In this document: positions 12,136 to 20,662 of the stretch, one piece after another
Layout: each line of letters starts with the position of its first letter
Numbering within the stretch: the first letter of the stretch is position 1
Origin: Pseudomonas sp. MUP55
Lineage (GTDB): Bacteria > Pseudomonadota > Gammaproteobacteria > Pseudomonadales > Pseudomonadaceae
Direction: 5' to 3'
Assembly: GCF_034043515.1 (NCBI RefSeq)
Contig: NZ_CP138214.1
Coordinates: 682,001-746,000 of the forward strand
DNA: 64,000 nt
Program-made: the position numbers and the translations under genes
Notes under the pieces: generated by a model
What the model was told of the DNA's origin: nothing
The model's database searches: none
The model's input: the letters and a program-made list of their open reading frames with translations, nothing else

Positions 12136-12768
12136 TTACTCGGTACTGCCCAGGCCTTGCCAATGTTTGAGGCCGATAAAGATAAAGCGCAATTGCTGGG
12201 TGATCTTCGCCTGGGGCGTGAGGTGGGCAGGCAGGGCGTGGGCCGGTGGGTCGATGATGTCGGGCAGGGTGGCGAACACACTTTTGACGATGAGGTCAGC
12301 CATCACGTGCAACCCCTCGGCATCCAGGTGCTGCAGCTTGGGCATGCGCGTGAGGTCGGCCGCAAGGTCCGTGGTGATGTCTTCGCGCAGGGCTCCGATG
12401 GCTTGGCGCACGGCCAGGCAACCGCCATATTGTTCGCGGGCCAGGAACAGAAATTGGGAACGGTTGGCCGATACCACATCGAGAAAGATCCGCACGGACG
12501 CGTCGATGATCCCGCCCATGACGAATTCGTTGTGGCGCACCAGGCGAATCGTGGCGCGGAAGGTCTGCCCGACTTCACTGACCAGTACCAGCCCGAGTTG
12601 GTCCATGTCGGCGAAATGGCGATAGAAGCCGGTGGGCACGATGCCCGCTGTCTTGGCCACTTCGCGCAGGCTCAGGCTGCCAAACCCACGGCCGCACTCC
12701 ATCAAATGACGAGCAGCGTCCATCAAGGCGAGGCGAGTCTGTTGCTTTTGTTCGGCACGGGGCAGCAT
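12136..12768 (-). CDS. TetR-family regulator, FabR/DesT-like
   Basis: This is a TetR repressor of 210 residues. The N-terminal helix-turn-helix (about residues 8-60) has FGSLSLREVAKTAGIVPTGF followed by YRHFADMDQLG, which closely parallels E. coli FabR and Pseudomonas DesT; these sense acyl-CoA saturation and repress unsaturated fatty acid genes. The frame is open to 12813, but ATG 12768 begins the FabR-like N terminus (MLPRAEQKQQTR). From memory PA4890 desT lies next to ureE and the desaturase gene desB in P. aeruginosa. Here ureE is close by but no desaturase is present, so its target must be elsewhere. The ligand and targets are inferred. Confidence 0.82.
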   Translation of the reverse strand: MLPRAEQKQQTRLALMDAARHLMECGRGFGSLSLREVAKTAGIVPTGFYRHFADMDQLGLVLVSEVGQTFRATIRLVRHNEFVMGGIIDASVRIFLDVVSANRSQFLFLAREQYGGCLAVRQAIGALREDITTDLAADLTRMPKLQHLDAEGLHVMADLIVKSVFATLPDIIDPPAHALPAHLTPQAKITQQLRFIFIGLKHWQGLGSTE

Positions 12769-12874
12769 GAGCGGATGGGCTTTGTCGGCAAGTACAGCGA
12801 CGCACTCTAGCAAAACCGCTTCGCCGGCGTCGAACCTGGCAGGGGGCAGACGTGACGCGGTCTATAGAAAAGCG

Positions 12875-12903
12875 AAAGCCCGATCGACTGATCGGGCTTT
12901 TTT
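12875..12903 (-). terminator. Intrinsic terminator of the repeat-protein gene
   Basis: An inverted repeat AAAGCCCGATC/GATCGGGCTTT with a short loop lies 17 bases after the stop of the gene at 12920 on the minus strand. It is followed on that strand by a moderately T-rich run and on the plus strand by TTTTTT, so it may act in both directions. Confidence 0.75.
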
Positions 12904-12919
12904 ATGGGCCACCATGGGC

Positions 12920-13291
12920 TCAGCTCTGTGCTTGATGCAGTTCTTCCAGACGGTCGGCACCGCCTTCGGCAATACCCTGGGTGTAGGCGCGATCATTGGC
13001 TTGCTCGGCGCCGCCTTCGACCAGACCTTTTTCCTGCAGGCGGTCGTTACCACCTTCGGTCAGGCCTTCGGTGTAGGCGCGTTTGTTGGCCTGTTCCGAA
13101 CCGTTTTCAGCGACAGCGCCTTTGGCGTAGTCACGGTTTTCGTCTTCTTGCGAACCGCTGCGCGCCAGGGTCTGGGCGGACTGGACGGCTTGGGCCTTGT
13201 TCTGTGGAGTGGCCTGTTCGGCGGCTGGCAGGGCAAAGGCACTGGAAGCCAGGATGGATAACAGGACGGTGGCGAGTACTTGGCGTTTCAT
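12920..13291 (-). CDS. Small exported protein with internal glycine/acidic repeats
   Basis: This 123-residue protein of unknown function has a signal peptide (MKRQVLATVLLSILASSAFA) and then a hydrophilic Ala/Gln-rich linker. From about residue 48 to the end it is repetitive. A 17-residue unit of the type EQANxRAYTxGxxEGG alternates with a 13-residue unit (NDRLQEKGLVEGG, then ADRLEELHQAQS), and a diverged unit starts the series (DENRDYAKGAVAENG). The start at 13291 has a good AAGGAG six to seven bases upstream; the longer open frame to 13486 lacks one. It has its own terminator. I do not recognise a named family with certainty. It is likely periplasmic. Confidence 0.8.
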   Translation of the reverse strand: MKRQVLATVLLSILASSAFALPAAEQATPQNKAQAVQSAQTLARSGSQEDENRDYAKGAVAENGSEQANKRAYTEGLTEGGNDRLQEKGLVEGGAEQANDRAYTQGIAEGGADRLEELHQAQS

Positions 13292-13648
13292 GATGGTTGC
13301 TCCTTGGGAGGGCGATAAAGTGGGTACGGAGCTAATGCTACTCTTGATAAGTCGATATAAAAGTTCATAAACACAATGGTAATAATCAACAGAATTGATT
13401 GTTCTCGCCGGAGGCTCTAGAACGCGCCTCTCAAGCACGCGGTTTTGCACCGGTGTGGGTATTTTCGACACGAACCTGGGTAACAATGGTGCGCTGGGAA
13501 GGAGAAAATCTGTCTGCTTGATCAGGAAAATCGCTTTTTTCGGCTAAATCCGCCGTTGCGTTAAACGCTCGGGCACTTTGCCAGTCCTAGTCCTATAAGC
13601 TGTGTCAAAGGCTGTTGCCCAGCCAGTCGTATTCAGGAGTTTTGTGCA
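13292..13648. other. Divergent intergenic region before the AsmA gene
   Basis: These 357 bases separate the divergent repeat-protein and AsmA-family genes. The part near 13340-13400 is AT-rich compared with its surroundings and probably carries the leftward promoter. I could not assign hexamers with confidence, and no REP element or gene is visible. Confidence 0.4.
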
Positions 13649-15715
13649 ATGACGCGCACTCGCAAAATCGTCGCCTGGAGCTGCGCCAGCTTCGTTCTGT
13701 TAATTGCCATCGCGGTGTTGGTCCTGGTGTTTTTCGACTGGAACCGCATCAAGCCGCCCCTCAATGCCAAGGTCTCCGAAGAGCTGCACCGCCCGTTCGC
13801 CATCAATGGCAACCTGGCGGTGGTGTGGCAGCGTGAGCCCGATGAAGGCGGCTGGCGGGCCTGGGTGCCATGGCCGCATGTGATCGCCGAAGACCTGAGC
13901 CTGGGTAATCCCGACTGGTCCAAGCAACCGCAGATGGTCACGCTCAAGAAAGTCGAACTGCGTATTTCGCTCTTGGCGTTGTTGGCGCAGCGTGTGGTCA
14001 TCCCGCGTATCGACCTCACCGAACCGAGCGCCGACCTGCAGCGCCTGGCCGACGGCCGGGCCAACTGGACCTTCACATTCGACCCCAAGGATCCCGACGC
14101 CGAGCCGTCCAGCTGGGTGGTGGATATCGGCGCCATCGGCTTTGACAAAGGCCACGTCACCCTCGACGACCAGACCCTCAAGACCCGCCTCGATGTGATC
14201 ATCGACCCGCTGGGCAAACCGATTCCCTTCGGTGAAATCGTCGGTGACGCCGATGCCAAAAAGGCCCTGGAGAAGGGCTCCGCGCCGCAAGACTATGCGT
14301 TCGGCCTCAAGGTCAAAGGCCAGTACCACGGTCAGGCGCTCGCCGGCACCGGCAAGATCGGCGGCCTGCTCGCCTTGCAGGATGCGGCCAAGCCGTTCCC
14401 GCTGCAGGCTCAGGTCAAGATCGCCGACACCAGCATCGCCCTGGCCGGTACCCTGACCGACCCGCTTAACCTCGGCGCCCTGGACCTGCGCCTTAAGCTC
14501 GCCGGTGCAAGCCTGGGCAATCTCTACCCGCTGACCGGCGTCACGCTGCCGGATTCGCCGGCGTATTCAACCGACGGCCATTTGATCGCCAAGCTGCATG
14601 AAGCCAGTGGCGCGTCCTTCCGCTACGACAATTTCAACGGCAAGATCGGCAACAGCGACATCCACGGCAACCTGGCCTATGTCGCCAGCCAGCCGCGGCC
14701 CAAGCTCAGCGGCGCGCTGGTGTCCAACCAACTGCTGATGGATGACCTGGCGCCCCTGATCGGCGCCGACTCCAACGCCAAACAGAAAGCCCGAGGCGGT
14801 GAAAGCAAGCAACCGGCCACCAAGGTGTTACCGGTTGAAGAGTTTCGCACCGAGCGCTGGCGCGATATGGATGCCGACGTGGAATTCACCGGCAAACGCA
14901 TCGTGCACAGCGCCGAGCTGCCCTTCACCGACCTCTATACCCACCTGGTGCTCAACGACGGCGAGCTGAGCCTTGAGCCCCTGCGTTTCGGCGTGGCCGG
15001 CGGCAAGCTCGACGCGCAGATCCGCTTGAATGGCCGTACCACACCGATGGAAGGCCGGGCCAAACTCACGGCGCGCAACTTCAAGCTCAAACAGCTGTTC
15101 CCCACCTTCGAACCGATGAAAACCAGCTTTGGTGAGCTCAACGGCGACGCCGATATTTCCGGGCGCGGCAACTCCGTGGCGGCGCTGCTGGGCACCTCCA
15201 ACGGTGACCTGAAGATGCTGATCAACGACGGCGCCATCAGCCGTGGCCTGATGGAAATCGCCGGCCTCAACGTGGGCAACTACGTGGTGGGGCGTCTGTT
15301 TGGCGACAAGGAAGTGAAGATCAACTGCGCGGCGGCGGACTTCGGTATCAAGACGGGTCTGGCGACCACGCGCTTGTTCGTGTTCGATACCGAGAACGCG
15401 ATCATCTACGTCGATGGCACGGCGAATATGGCGACCGAGCAGTTGGACCTGACCATTACGCCGGAGTCCAAGGGCTTCCGTCTGTTCTCCCTGCGCTCGC
15501 CGTTGTATGTGAACGGGCCGTTCATCAAGCCCAACGCCGGGGTCAAAGCCATTCCCCTGGCGCTGCGCGGAGCGGGCATGGTCGCACTGGGTGTGATCGC
15601 CGGTCCGGCTGCCGGGTTGCTCGCACTGGTCGCGCCAAGTGGCGGCGAGCCCAATGAGTGCGCACCGTTGCTGCAACAGATGAAAGAAGGCAAGGCGCCG
15701 AAAACCGTGAAGTAA
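13649..15715 (+). CDS. AsmA family protein
   Basis: This is a 688-residue AsmA-family protein, anchored in the inner membrane by one N-terminal helix (residues 9-30, AWSCASFVLLIAIAVLVLVF) with the rest in the periplasm. The family is related to the bridge-like lipid transport proteins (AsmA, TamB, YhdP) thought to move phospholipids to the outer membrane. Seen features are FDWNRIKPPLNAKVSEELHR just after the anchor, an AsmA N-terminal domain, and a C-terminal AsmA-2 region containing the SFGELNGDADISGRGNS and TSNGDLKMLINDGAISR segments. A ribosome binding site (CAGGAG) lies before ATG 13649. It is monocistronic, followed by a REP pair. Confidence 0.9.
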   Translation: MTRTRKIVAWSCASFVLLIAIAVLVLVFFDWNRIKPPLNAKVSEELHRPFAINGNLAVVWQREPDEGGWRAWVPWPHVIAEDLSLGNPDWSKQPQMVTLKKVELRISLLALLAQRVVIPRIDLTEPSADLQRLADGRANWTFTFDPKDPDAEPSSWVVDIGAIGFDKGHVTLDDQTLKTRLDVIIDPLGKPIPFGEIVGDADAKKALEKGSAPQDYAFGLKVKGQYHGQALAGTGKIGGLLALQDAAKPFPLQAQVKIADTSIALAGTLTDPLNLGALDLRLKLAGASLGNLYPLTGVTLPDSPAYSTDGHLIAKLHEASGASFRYDNFNGKIGNSDIHGNLAYVASQPRPKLSGALVSNQLLMDDLAPLIGADSNAKQKARGGESKQPATKVLPVEEFRTERWRDMDADVEFTGKRIVHSAELPFTDLYTHLVLNDGELSLEPLRFGVAGGKLDAQIRLNGRTTPMEGRAKLTARNFKLKQLFPTFEPMKTSFGELNGDADISGRGNSVAALLGTSNGDLKMLINDGAISRGLMEIAGLNVGNYVVGRLFGDKEVKINCAAADFGIKTGLATTRLFVFDTENAIIYVDGTANMATEQLDLTITPESKGFRLFSLRSPLYVNGPFIKPNAGVKAIPLALRGAGMVALGVIAGPAAGLLALVAPSGGEPNECAPLLQQMKEGKAPKTVK

Positions 15716-15736
15716 CTGAGCGAACCCGAAACCAAA

Positions 15737-15825
15737 TGTGGGAGGGGGCTTGCCCCCGATAGCGGTGCATCAGCCAAACACTCTTTGACTGAGAAACCGC
15801 CATCGGGAGCAAGCCCCCTCCCACA
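15737..15825. repeat. REP pair (TGTGGGAGG arms outermost)
   Basis: Inverted REP copies at 15737-15763 and 15802-15825 between convergent genes; the spacer is related to that of the other TGTGGG-outermost pairs. Confidence 0.9.
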
Positions 15826-15846
15826 CGGGTATTGCAGTGTTGCGGA

Positions 15847-16377
15847 TTACAGGTCCTGCAGAATATCCGCCATGTCGTCGGCGTGTTCTTCTTCCTGGGC
15901 CAGGATGTCTTCGAAGATGCGACGGGTAGTCGGATCTTTGTCGCCGATGTACTGGATGATCTCGCGATAGCTGTCCACCGCGATCCGCTCGGCCACCAGG
16001 TCTTCGTAGACCATTTCCTTGAGCGAGTTACCCGCCACGTATTGGGCGTGGGAGTTTTTCGACAACAGGTCGGGGTTGAATTCCGGCTCGCCGCCCAGTT
16101 GCACGATACGCTCGGCGAGTTTGTCGGCGTGTTCGGCTTCCTGGGTGGCGTGCTCCAGGAACTCATCGGCGGCGACGCTGGCTTTCAGGCCGCTGGCCAT
16201 GAAGTAGTGACGCTTGTAGCGCAACACACAGACCAGTTCGGTGGCCAATGCTTCGTTGAGCAGGCGAATGATTTCTTCGCGGTCGGCGTCATAGCCTTCG
16301 GTCACGGCACCGTTTTCGACGTTCTGGCGGGCGCGGCTGCGCAGGGTCGCAACGTCAGTCAAGTGTGCTTCAGTCAT
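15847..16377 (-). CDS. Ferritin-like (bacterioferritin-type) protein
   Basis: This is a 176-residue four-helix-bundle protein of the ferritin-like superfamily. Iron-ligand positions are visible as Glu in NEALATELVCVLRYKRHY, the ExxH pair in HATQEAEHADKL, a Glu in YEDLVAERIAVDSYRE and a second ExxH in AQEEEHADD. This is a complete di-iron centre as in bacterioferritin. It lacks the obvious haem-binding methionine context, so iron storage or oxidation rather than haem function is the safer guess. ATG 16377 is preceded by a good CAGGAG. It is a single-gene unit, convergent with the AsmA gene. Confidence 0.85.
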   Translation of the reverse strand: MTEAHLTDVATLRSRARQNVENGAVTEGYDADREEIIRLLNEALATELVCVLRYKRHYFMASGLKASVAADEFLEHATQEAEHADKLAERIVQLGGEPEFNPDLLSKNSHAQYVAGNSLKEMVYEDLVAERIAVDSYREIIQYIGDKDPTTRRIFEDILAQEEEHADDMADILQDL

Positions 16378-16474
16378 CTCAATCTCCTGGGGCTAATCCG
16401 GTTATACGTCACACTCTGGCGGCGTGATCGCTCCAGGTTGTGAGTCCCGCAGGAGGCGAAAAGTTTTATCGGAT

Positions 16475-17365
16475 TTAACAGGATGTGTCAGCAGAGCGCC
16501 TGACCGGTGTCGTCCAGCGTTCCGACAGGATCACCCCGCCCAGGGTCAGCAACCCACCCACCACGTGATACAGCGCCAGCTCTTCCTTGAGCACCACCGC
16601 TGCAATCAGCGCGGTAATCAACGGCAGCAAGTTGAAAAACAGCGTGGTACGGCTTGGGCCCAGGGCTTTGACCGAATGCATCCACGCCAGCGGCGCCAGC
16701 ATCGACGCCAGCAGGCACGCATACAACACCAGCGGGATATTCGCCCAGCCCAGGCCGGCCTTGGCGGAGAACAGAAACAGCGGCAACAGCACCACCACCG
16801 CCACCAGCACCTGCAGGTACAGCAGCACCAACGGCGGCAGGCGCAGCTGCCATTTTTTCAGCAAGGTGCTGTAGACCGCGTAGGCCAGCGTGGCGATCAG
16901 CATCATGCCGTCGCCCAGGTTGACCCCATGTTGCAGCAACGTGCCCAGGCTGCCGGATGACACCACCACCACCACGCCCGCAAACGACAGCACCGCGCCC
17001 GTCAGCGCGCCAAAGGTCAGGCGCTGGCCCAGGCTGATGATGGCGGCGGTCAGTGCCATCAGCGGCATCAGCGAGAGGATGATGCCCATGTTGGTGGCGC
17101 TGGTCAGCGTGGCCGCGTAATAGGCCAGGCTCTGGTACACGGCCATGCCCAGCACGCCGAGAATGAAGATCTTGCCCAGGTTGGGGCGGATCAGCGGCCA
17201 GTTGGCGATCACCGGCTTGAGCATGAACGGGGTAAACAGCAGCGCCGCGAACAGCCAGCGATAAAAGCCGATTTCAGCGGGGAAGATCGAACCCACCGCC
17301 AGCTTGTTGACCACGGTGTTGCCGGCCCAGATAAAAATGGCCAGCAGGGGATAGGCGTATTGCAT
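16475..17365 (-). CDS. EamA (drug/metabolite) family exporter
   Basis: This is a 296-residue inner-membrane transporter of the DMT superfamily with ten predicted membrane segments in two EamA repeats (about residues 5-135 and 148-285). It begins MQYAYPLLAIFIWAGNTVVN, the usual first helix with its WAGN motif. The frame is open to 17476, but ATG 17365 starts at the first helix. It is divergent from the AraC-type regulator at 17463, with 97 bases between, which suggests control by that protein. The exported compound is unknown. Confidence 0.9.
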   Translation of the reverse strand: MQYAYPLLAIFIWAGNTVVNKLAVGSIFPAEIGFYRWLFAALLFTPFMLKPVIANWPLIRPNLGKIFILGVLGMAVYQSLAYYAATLTSATNMGIILSLMPLMALTAAIISLGQRLTFGALTGAVLSFAGVVVVVSSGSLGTLLQHGVNLGDGMMLIATLAYAVYSTLLKKWQLRLPPLVLLYLQVLVAVVVLLPLFLFSAKAGLGWANIPLVLYACLLASMLAPLAWMHSVKALGPSRTTLFFNLLPLITALIAAVVLKEELALYHVVGGLLTLGGVILSERWTTPVRRSADTSC

Positions 17366-17405
17366 CGAAAACAATCCAGTGTGTTGATGAGGCGGGATTA
17401 TCCCC

Positions 17406-17473
17406 TGTCTGGATCGAAGCCTATACTGCAATCCAGACAACCCGCCGCTGAATCCAGACAATATGTCCAGACA
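17406..17473. promoter_or_regulatory. Repeated ATCCAGACA motif, probable AraC-type operators
   Basis: ATCCAGACA occurs at 17431-17439 and 17452-17460 (21 bp apart, two helical turns), in inverted form at 17406-17414 (TGTCTGGAT), and as GTCCAGACA at 17465-17473 across the regulator's start codon. The array fills the gap between the divergent exporter and regulator genes. A -10-like TATACT lies at 17422-17427. Operator function is inferred from spacing and position. Confidence 0.6.
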
Positions 17474-18251
17474 CACCGTACGCCTGCCCGATTTCGCCAG
17501 CCTGCCCAGCCCCGTGTACTTCCGTTACTCCGACTTCGCCCCGGACACCGAATGCACCCCGCACCAGCACGCCTGGGGTTCGCTGGACTATTCGGCCAGC
17601 GGCGTGATGCGCATGGAAGTGGCCGGCAGCCGTTTCATGTCGCCGCCGCAGTACGCGGTGTGGGTGCCGCCGCATACCGAGCACAGTTCCTACAATGCCG
17701 AGGCGATCGTCTACCACTCGGTGGGCCTGGCGCCGCAGCTTTGCGAGCAACTGCCTCGGCAGCCTTGCACCCTGGCCATCAGTGACATCCTCAAGGCCAT
17801 CCTCAAGGATTTTGCCCTGCGTGACGTCAATCAGCCGCAGACCGACGCCGATATCCGCCTGGCCCAGGTGCTGGTGGACCAGCTCAAGCAGGCGCCGATC
17901 CACGATGGCTTCCTGCCTTACGCGCGCCATGCCGGCCTGCTCGGTGTATTGGAAGGCATGCAGGCCGAACCTGGCGACAATCGCCCGCTGGCGCAATGGG
18001 CCGAACAGGTGCATGTCAGCGAGCGCACCCTGGCGCGTCAGTTTGTGCGTGAGCTGGGCATGAGCTTTGGTGAGTGGCGCCAGCGCCTGCGCTATCTGGC
18101 GGCCATCGAAGCCCTCGACAGCGAGCGCAGCGTGCAACACGTGGCGTTTGACCTGGGCTACAGCAGCGCCTCTGCGTTTATCGCGATGTTCCAGCGCCAC
18201 GCTGGCTGCACGCCGGAGCACTACCGCCGGGCGAATATCCGTGGCCGGTGA
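17463..18251 (+). CDS. AraC family transcriptional regulator
   Basis: This is a 262-residue regulator with an N-terminal cupin sensing domain (residues about 15-90, HQHAWGSLDYSASGVMRMEV) and a C-terminal AraC DNA-binding domain (about 160-260). The latter has two helix-turn-helix units, the first around VSERTLARQFVRELGMSF and the second around VQHVAFDLGYSSASAFIAMF, and ends with the typical GCTPEHYRRA. It is divergent from the EamA exporter. The domain layout resembles AraC regulators that control a neighbouring exporter gene. The inducer is unknown. Confidence 0.9.
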   Translation: MSRHTVRLPDFASLPSPVYFRYSDFAPDTECTPHQHAWGSLDYSASGVMRMEVAGSRFMSPPQYAVWVPPHTEHSSYNAEAIVYHSVGLAPQLCEQLPRQPCTLAISDILKAILKDFALRDVNQPQTDADIRLAQVLVDQLKQAPIHDGFLPYARHAGLLGVLEGMQAEPGDNRPLAQWAEQVHVSERTLARQFVRELGMSFGEWRQRLRYLAAIEALDSERSVQHVAFDLGYSSASAFIAMFQRHAGCTPEHYRRANIRGR

Positions 18252-18322
18252 AGTTGTAACCGGTTTTGACTACACTGCGCTGTAGGCCGCGCCCTTCGGT
18301 GCGGTAACAGGGAGAAAACTCC

Positions 18323-18622
18323 ATGAAGATGCTGCGTATTCCGCTGTTGATGATGGGCCTGCTGCTGTGTTCCCAGGGTTTTGCCGCCACCGCCCAGCAA
18401 AACAAGATGACCACCTGCAATGCCGAAGCCTCCACCAAGACTCTCAAGGGCGACGACCGCAAGGCCTTCATGAAGACCTGCCTCTCGGCCCCGGCGGCCA
18501 ATGACGCCAAGACCCTGACCCCGCAGCAGCAGAAGATGAAAGACTGCAATGCCTCGGCCAAAACCAAGGCGTTGGCCGGCGATGCGCGTAAAACCTTCAT
18601 GAGCACCTGCCTGAAGAATTGA
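18323..18622 (+). CDS. psiF: PsiF repeat protein
   Basis: This is a 99-residue exported protein with two PsiF repeats. The signal peptide covers about residues 1-22 (MLRIPLLMMGLLLCSQGFA). The repeats are KMTTCNAEASTKTLKGDDRK...FMKTCLS and KMKDCNASAKTKALAGDARK...FMSTCLK, each with one cysteine near each end, so two intra-repeat disulphides are likely in the periplasm. PsiF is phosphate-starvation inducible in E. coli; its function is unknown. AGGGAG precedes the ATG. No Pho box was identified. Confidence 0.9.
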   Translation: MKMLRIPLLMMGLLLCSQGFAATAQQNKMTTCNAEASTKTLKGDDRKAFMKTCLSAPAANDAKTLTPQQQKMKDCNASAKTKALAGDARKTFMSTCLKN

Positions 18623-18665
18623 TAGCCCCAGGCCATAGAGGCTGAGACACTCGCACACAGCCCCC

Positions 18666-18764
18666 TGTAGGAGCGAGCTTGCTCGCGAAGAACGCAATTA
18701 CCCGCGTTTATTCAGAATAAACGCGTTATCGTTGGCGGCCTTCGCGAGCAAGCTCGCTTCTGCA
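18666..18764. repeat. Second-family REP pair (GAGCTTGCTCGC type)
   Basis: Inverted arms TGTAGGAGCGAGCTTGCTCG (from 18666) and CGAGCAAGCTCGCTTCTGCA (ending 18764) enclose a spacer with CGCGTTTATTCAG and an inverted partner AATAAACGCG. This is a different REP family from the GGGGGCTTGCCCCC elements. Confidence 0.88.
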
Positions 18765-18794
18765 CACCTTTAACACCGTTCGTTTTGAGGCTGT

Positions 18795-19808
18795 ATGCCA
18801 ACGTTTTCTCAGCGTCATGTGTTGTTGCTTGCCAGCTACATCATTATTTTCGGCGGATTGCTGCTGGTGCTGCCGCTGAAGTTGCTGCCCAGCCTGCTGG
18901 CCGGCCTGTTGGTCTATGAACTGGTCAACATGCTCACGCCCCAACTGCAACGGCTGATCGAAGGACGGCGTGCGCGCTGGCTGGCGGTGGCCCTGCTCGG
19001 CACCCTGATCGTCAGCGTACTCACGCTGATCTTTGCCGGCGCCATCAGCTTCCTGCTTCACGAAGCGGAAAATCCCGGCGCCTCGCTGGATAAATTCATG
19101 CACGTGGTCGACCGCGCACGCGGCCAGTTACCTCCGTCCATCGATGCCTACCTGCCCGCCAGCGCCGCTGAATTTCGCGTGGCCATCGGCGACTGGCTGA
19201 GCAAGCACCTGAGCGAGCTGCAACTGGTCGGCAAAGACGCCGCGCATATGTTCGTCACTCTGCTGATCGGCATGGTGCTCGGCGCGATCATCGCCCTGCA
19301 GCGCGTGCCCGACCTGACCAAGCGCAAGCCCCTGGCCGCCGCATTGTTCGACCGCCTGCACCTGCTGGTCCAGGCGTTTCGCAACATCGTCTTCGCCCAG
19401 ATCAAGATCGCCGCGCTCAACACCGCCTTCACCGCCGTGTTCCTCGCCGTGGTGCTGCCGTTGTGCGGTATTCACCTGCCGCTGACCAAAACCCTGATCG
19501 TGCTGACCTTCCTGCTCGGCCTGCTGCCGGTGATCGGCAACCTGATGTCCAACACCCTGATCACGATTGTCGCGTTGTCGCTGTCAATCTGGGTCGCGGT
19601 GGCGGCGCTGGGGTATCTGATCGTGATCCACAAGGTCGAGTACTTCCTCAACGCGCGCATCGTGGGTGGGCAGATCAGTGCCAAGTCATGGGAATTGCTG
19701 CTGGCGATGCTGGTATTCGAGGCCGCGTTCGGCTTGCCGGGGGTGGTGGCGGGGCCGATTTACTATGCGTATTTGAAGAGTGAGTTGAAGCTCGGCGGGA
19801 TGGTTTAG
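18795..19808 (+). CDS. AI-2E family (YdiK/PerM-type) membrane protein
   Basis: This is a 337-residue inner-membrane protein of the AI-2E transporter family. The family layout is visible: two or three N-terminal helices, a soluble amphipathic region (about 90-145), and then a C-terminal group of helices containing LPLTKTLIVLTFLLGLLPVIG and the LVFEAAFGLPGVVAGPIYYA segment. Some relatives export autoinducer-2 or act as Na+/H+ antiporters or permeases, so transport substrate is not assignable. The ATG at 18795 lies directly after a REP pair. Confidence 0.85.
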   Translation: MPTFSQRHVLLLASYIIIFGGLLLVLPLKLLPSLLAGLLVYELVNMLTPQLQRLIEGRRARWLAVALLGTLIVSVLTLIFAGAISFLLHEAENPGASLDKFMHVVDRARGQLPPSIDAYLPASAAEFRVAIGDWLSKHLSELQLVGKDAAHMFVTLLIGMVLGAIIALQRVPDLTKRKPLAAALFDRLHLLVQAFRNIVFAQIKIAALNTAFTAVFLAVVLPLCGIHLPLTKTLIVLTFLLGLLPVIGNLMSNTLITIVALSLSIWVAVAALGYLIVIHKVEYFLNARIVGGQISAKSWELLLAMLVFEAAFGLPGVVAGPIYYAYLKSELKLGGMV

Positions 19809-19833
19809 GTTCTGTGTCGCCTGGGCTGAAGCC

Positions 19834-19857
19834 ATCGGGGGCAAGCCCCCTCCCACA
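19834..19857. repeat. Single REP copy
   Basis: One unpaired copy (ATCGGGGGCAAGCCCCCTCC followed by CACA) after the AI-2E family gene. Confidence 0.85.
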
Positions 19858-19956
19858 CTTGATGGGAGCGATCTTCGGTGTCTCTGGGAGATGGTTTGAC
19901 GCGTCAATGAAAGCCTTTGCGTCATGAGTTCTAAATGGATTACAGGGAGTTAAGCC

Positions 19957-20535
19957 GTGAATGACAATATCTACGCTCCGCCAACGGCGCAGCTGACCGA
20001 AGTGGTCAATGCCTCTTCCGAGTTTTATGTCATATCCAAAACGAAGTTGCTGACCCTGAGCCTGCTCAGTTTCGGGCTTTATACCTATATCTGGTCGTAT
20101 AAGAACTGGAGCCTGTACAAGAAAGCCAACCAGCTGGATATCTGGCCTCTGGCGCGTGCGGTGTTCTTTATTTTCTTTATGCACCAGCTCTATCGCCGGG
20201 CCGATGATCGCATCGCCCGCAGCGGTCGCAAGTTCGATTTTGATTTCGAACAGTGGGCGACGGTATTCGTGGTGGTGACGGTCGGCTCGCGGCTTTTTGA
20301 AGTGGCGGCTAACCGAATCGAGGCGTGGTTTGCCTACAAGCCCTTGGTGCTGCTCGCGATTCCCCTGTGCGCCTACGTCCTCCAGCAGGCCCAAGGCCTG
20401 ATCAACTTTGCCGCCGGTGATCCGGAGGGGCAAAGCAACGCTCGCTTTAACCTGTGGAACTACCTGGTGATCGTACCGGGTGTTGTCATGTGGGGCATGA
20501 CACTCCTTGGACTGTGGGCCATTTATCATCGCTAG
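19957..20535 (+). CDS. Membrane protein of unknown function
   Basis: This is a 192-residue protein with about four hydrophobic segments (near residues 28-48, 65-80, 98-120 and 165-190) and a short polar N terminus (MNDNIYAPPTAQL). The segment KTKLLTLSLLSFGLYTYIWS followed by YKNWSLYK resembles small Pseudomonas membrane proteins of unknown role, broadly like DUF4234-type proteins. GTG at 19957 is chosen because AGGGAG lies about eight bases upstream. It stands alone between REP sequences. No function is proposed. Confidence 0.75.
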   Translation: MNDNIYAPPTAQLTEVVNASSEFYVISKTKLLTLSLLSFGLYTYIWSYKNWSLYKKANQLDIWPLARAVFFIFFMHQLYRRADDRIARSGRKFDFDFEQWATVFVVVTVGSRLFEVAANRIEAWFAYKPLVLLAIPLCAYVLQQAQGLINFAAGDPEGQSNARFNLWNYLVIVPGVVMWGMTLLGLWAIYHR

Positions 20536-20553
20536 GCCGGGGTAATCGTCCCC

Positions 20554-20655
20554 TGTGGGAGGAGACAGGCGCCCCCCACATTCAGCGGGTGATGGTTTTG
20601 GGGCTGCTGCGCAGCCCAGCGGGAGCAAGCTCCCTCACCACGGGGAGCAAGCGCT
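20554..20655. repeat. Decayed REP sequences
   Basis: Imperfect REP-like hairpins (TGTGGGAGGAGACAGGCGCC followed by CCCCACA, then GGGAGCAAGCTCCC and GGGGAGCAAGCGCTC) follow the unknown membrane gene. They look like mutated remnants of the main family. Confidence 0.55.
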
Positions 20656-20662
20656 CATTCGA

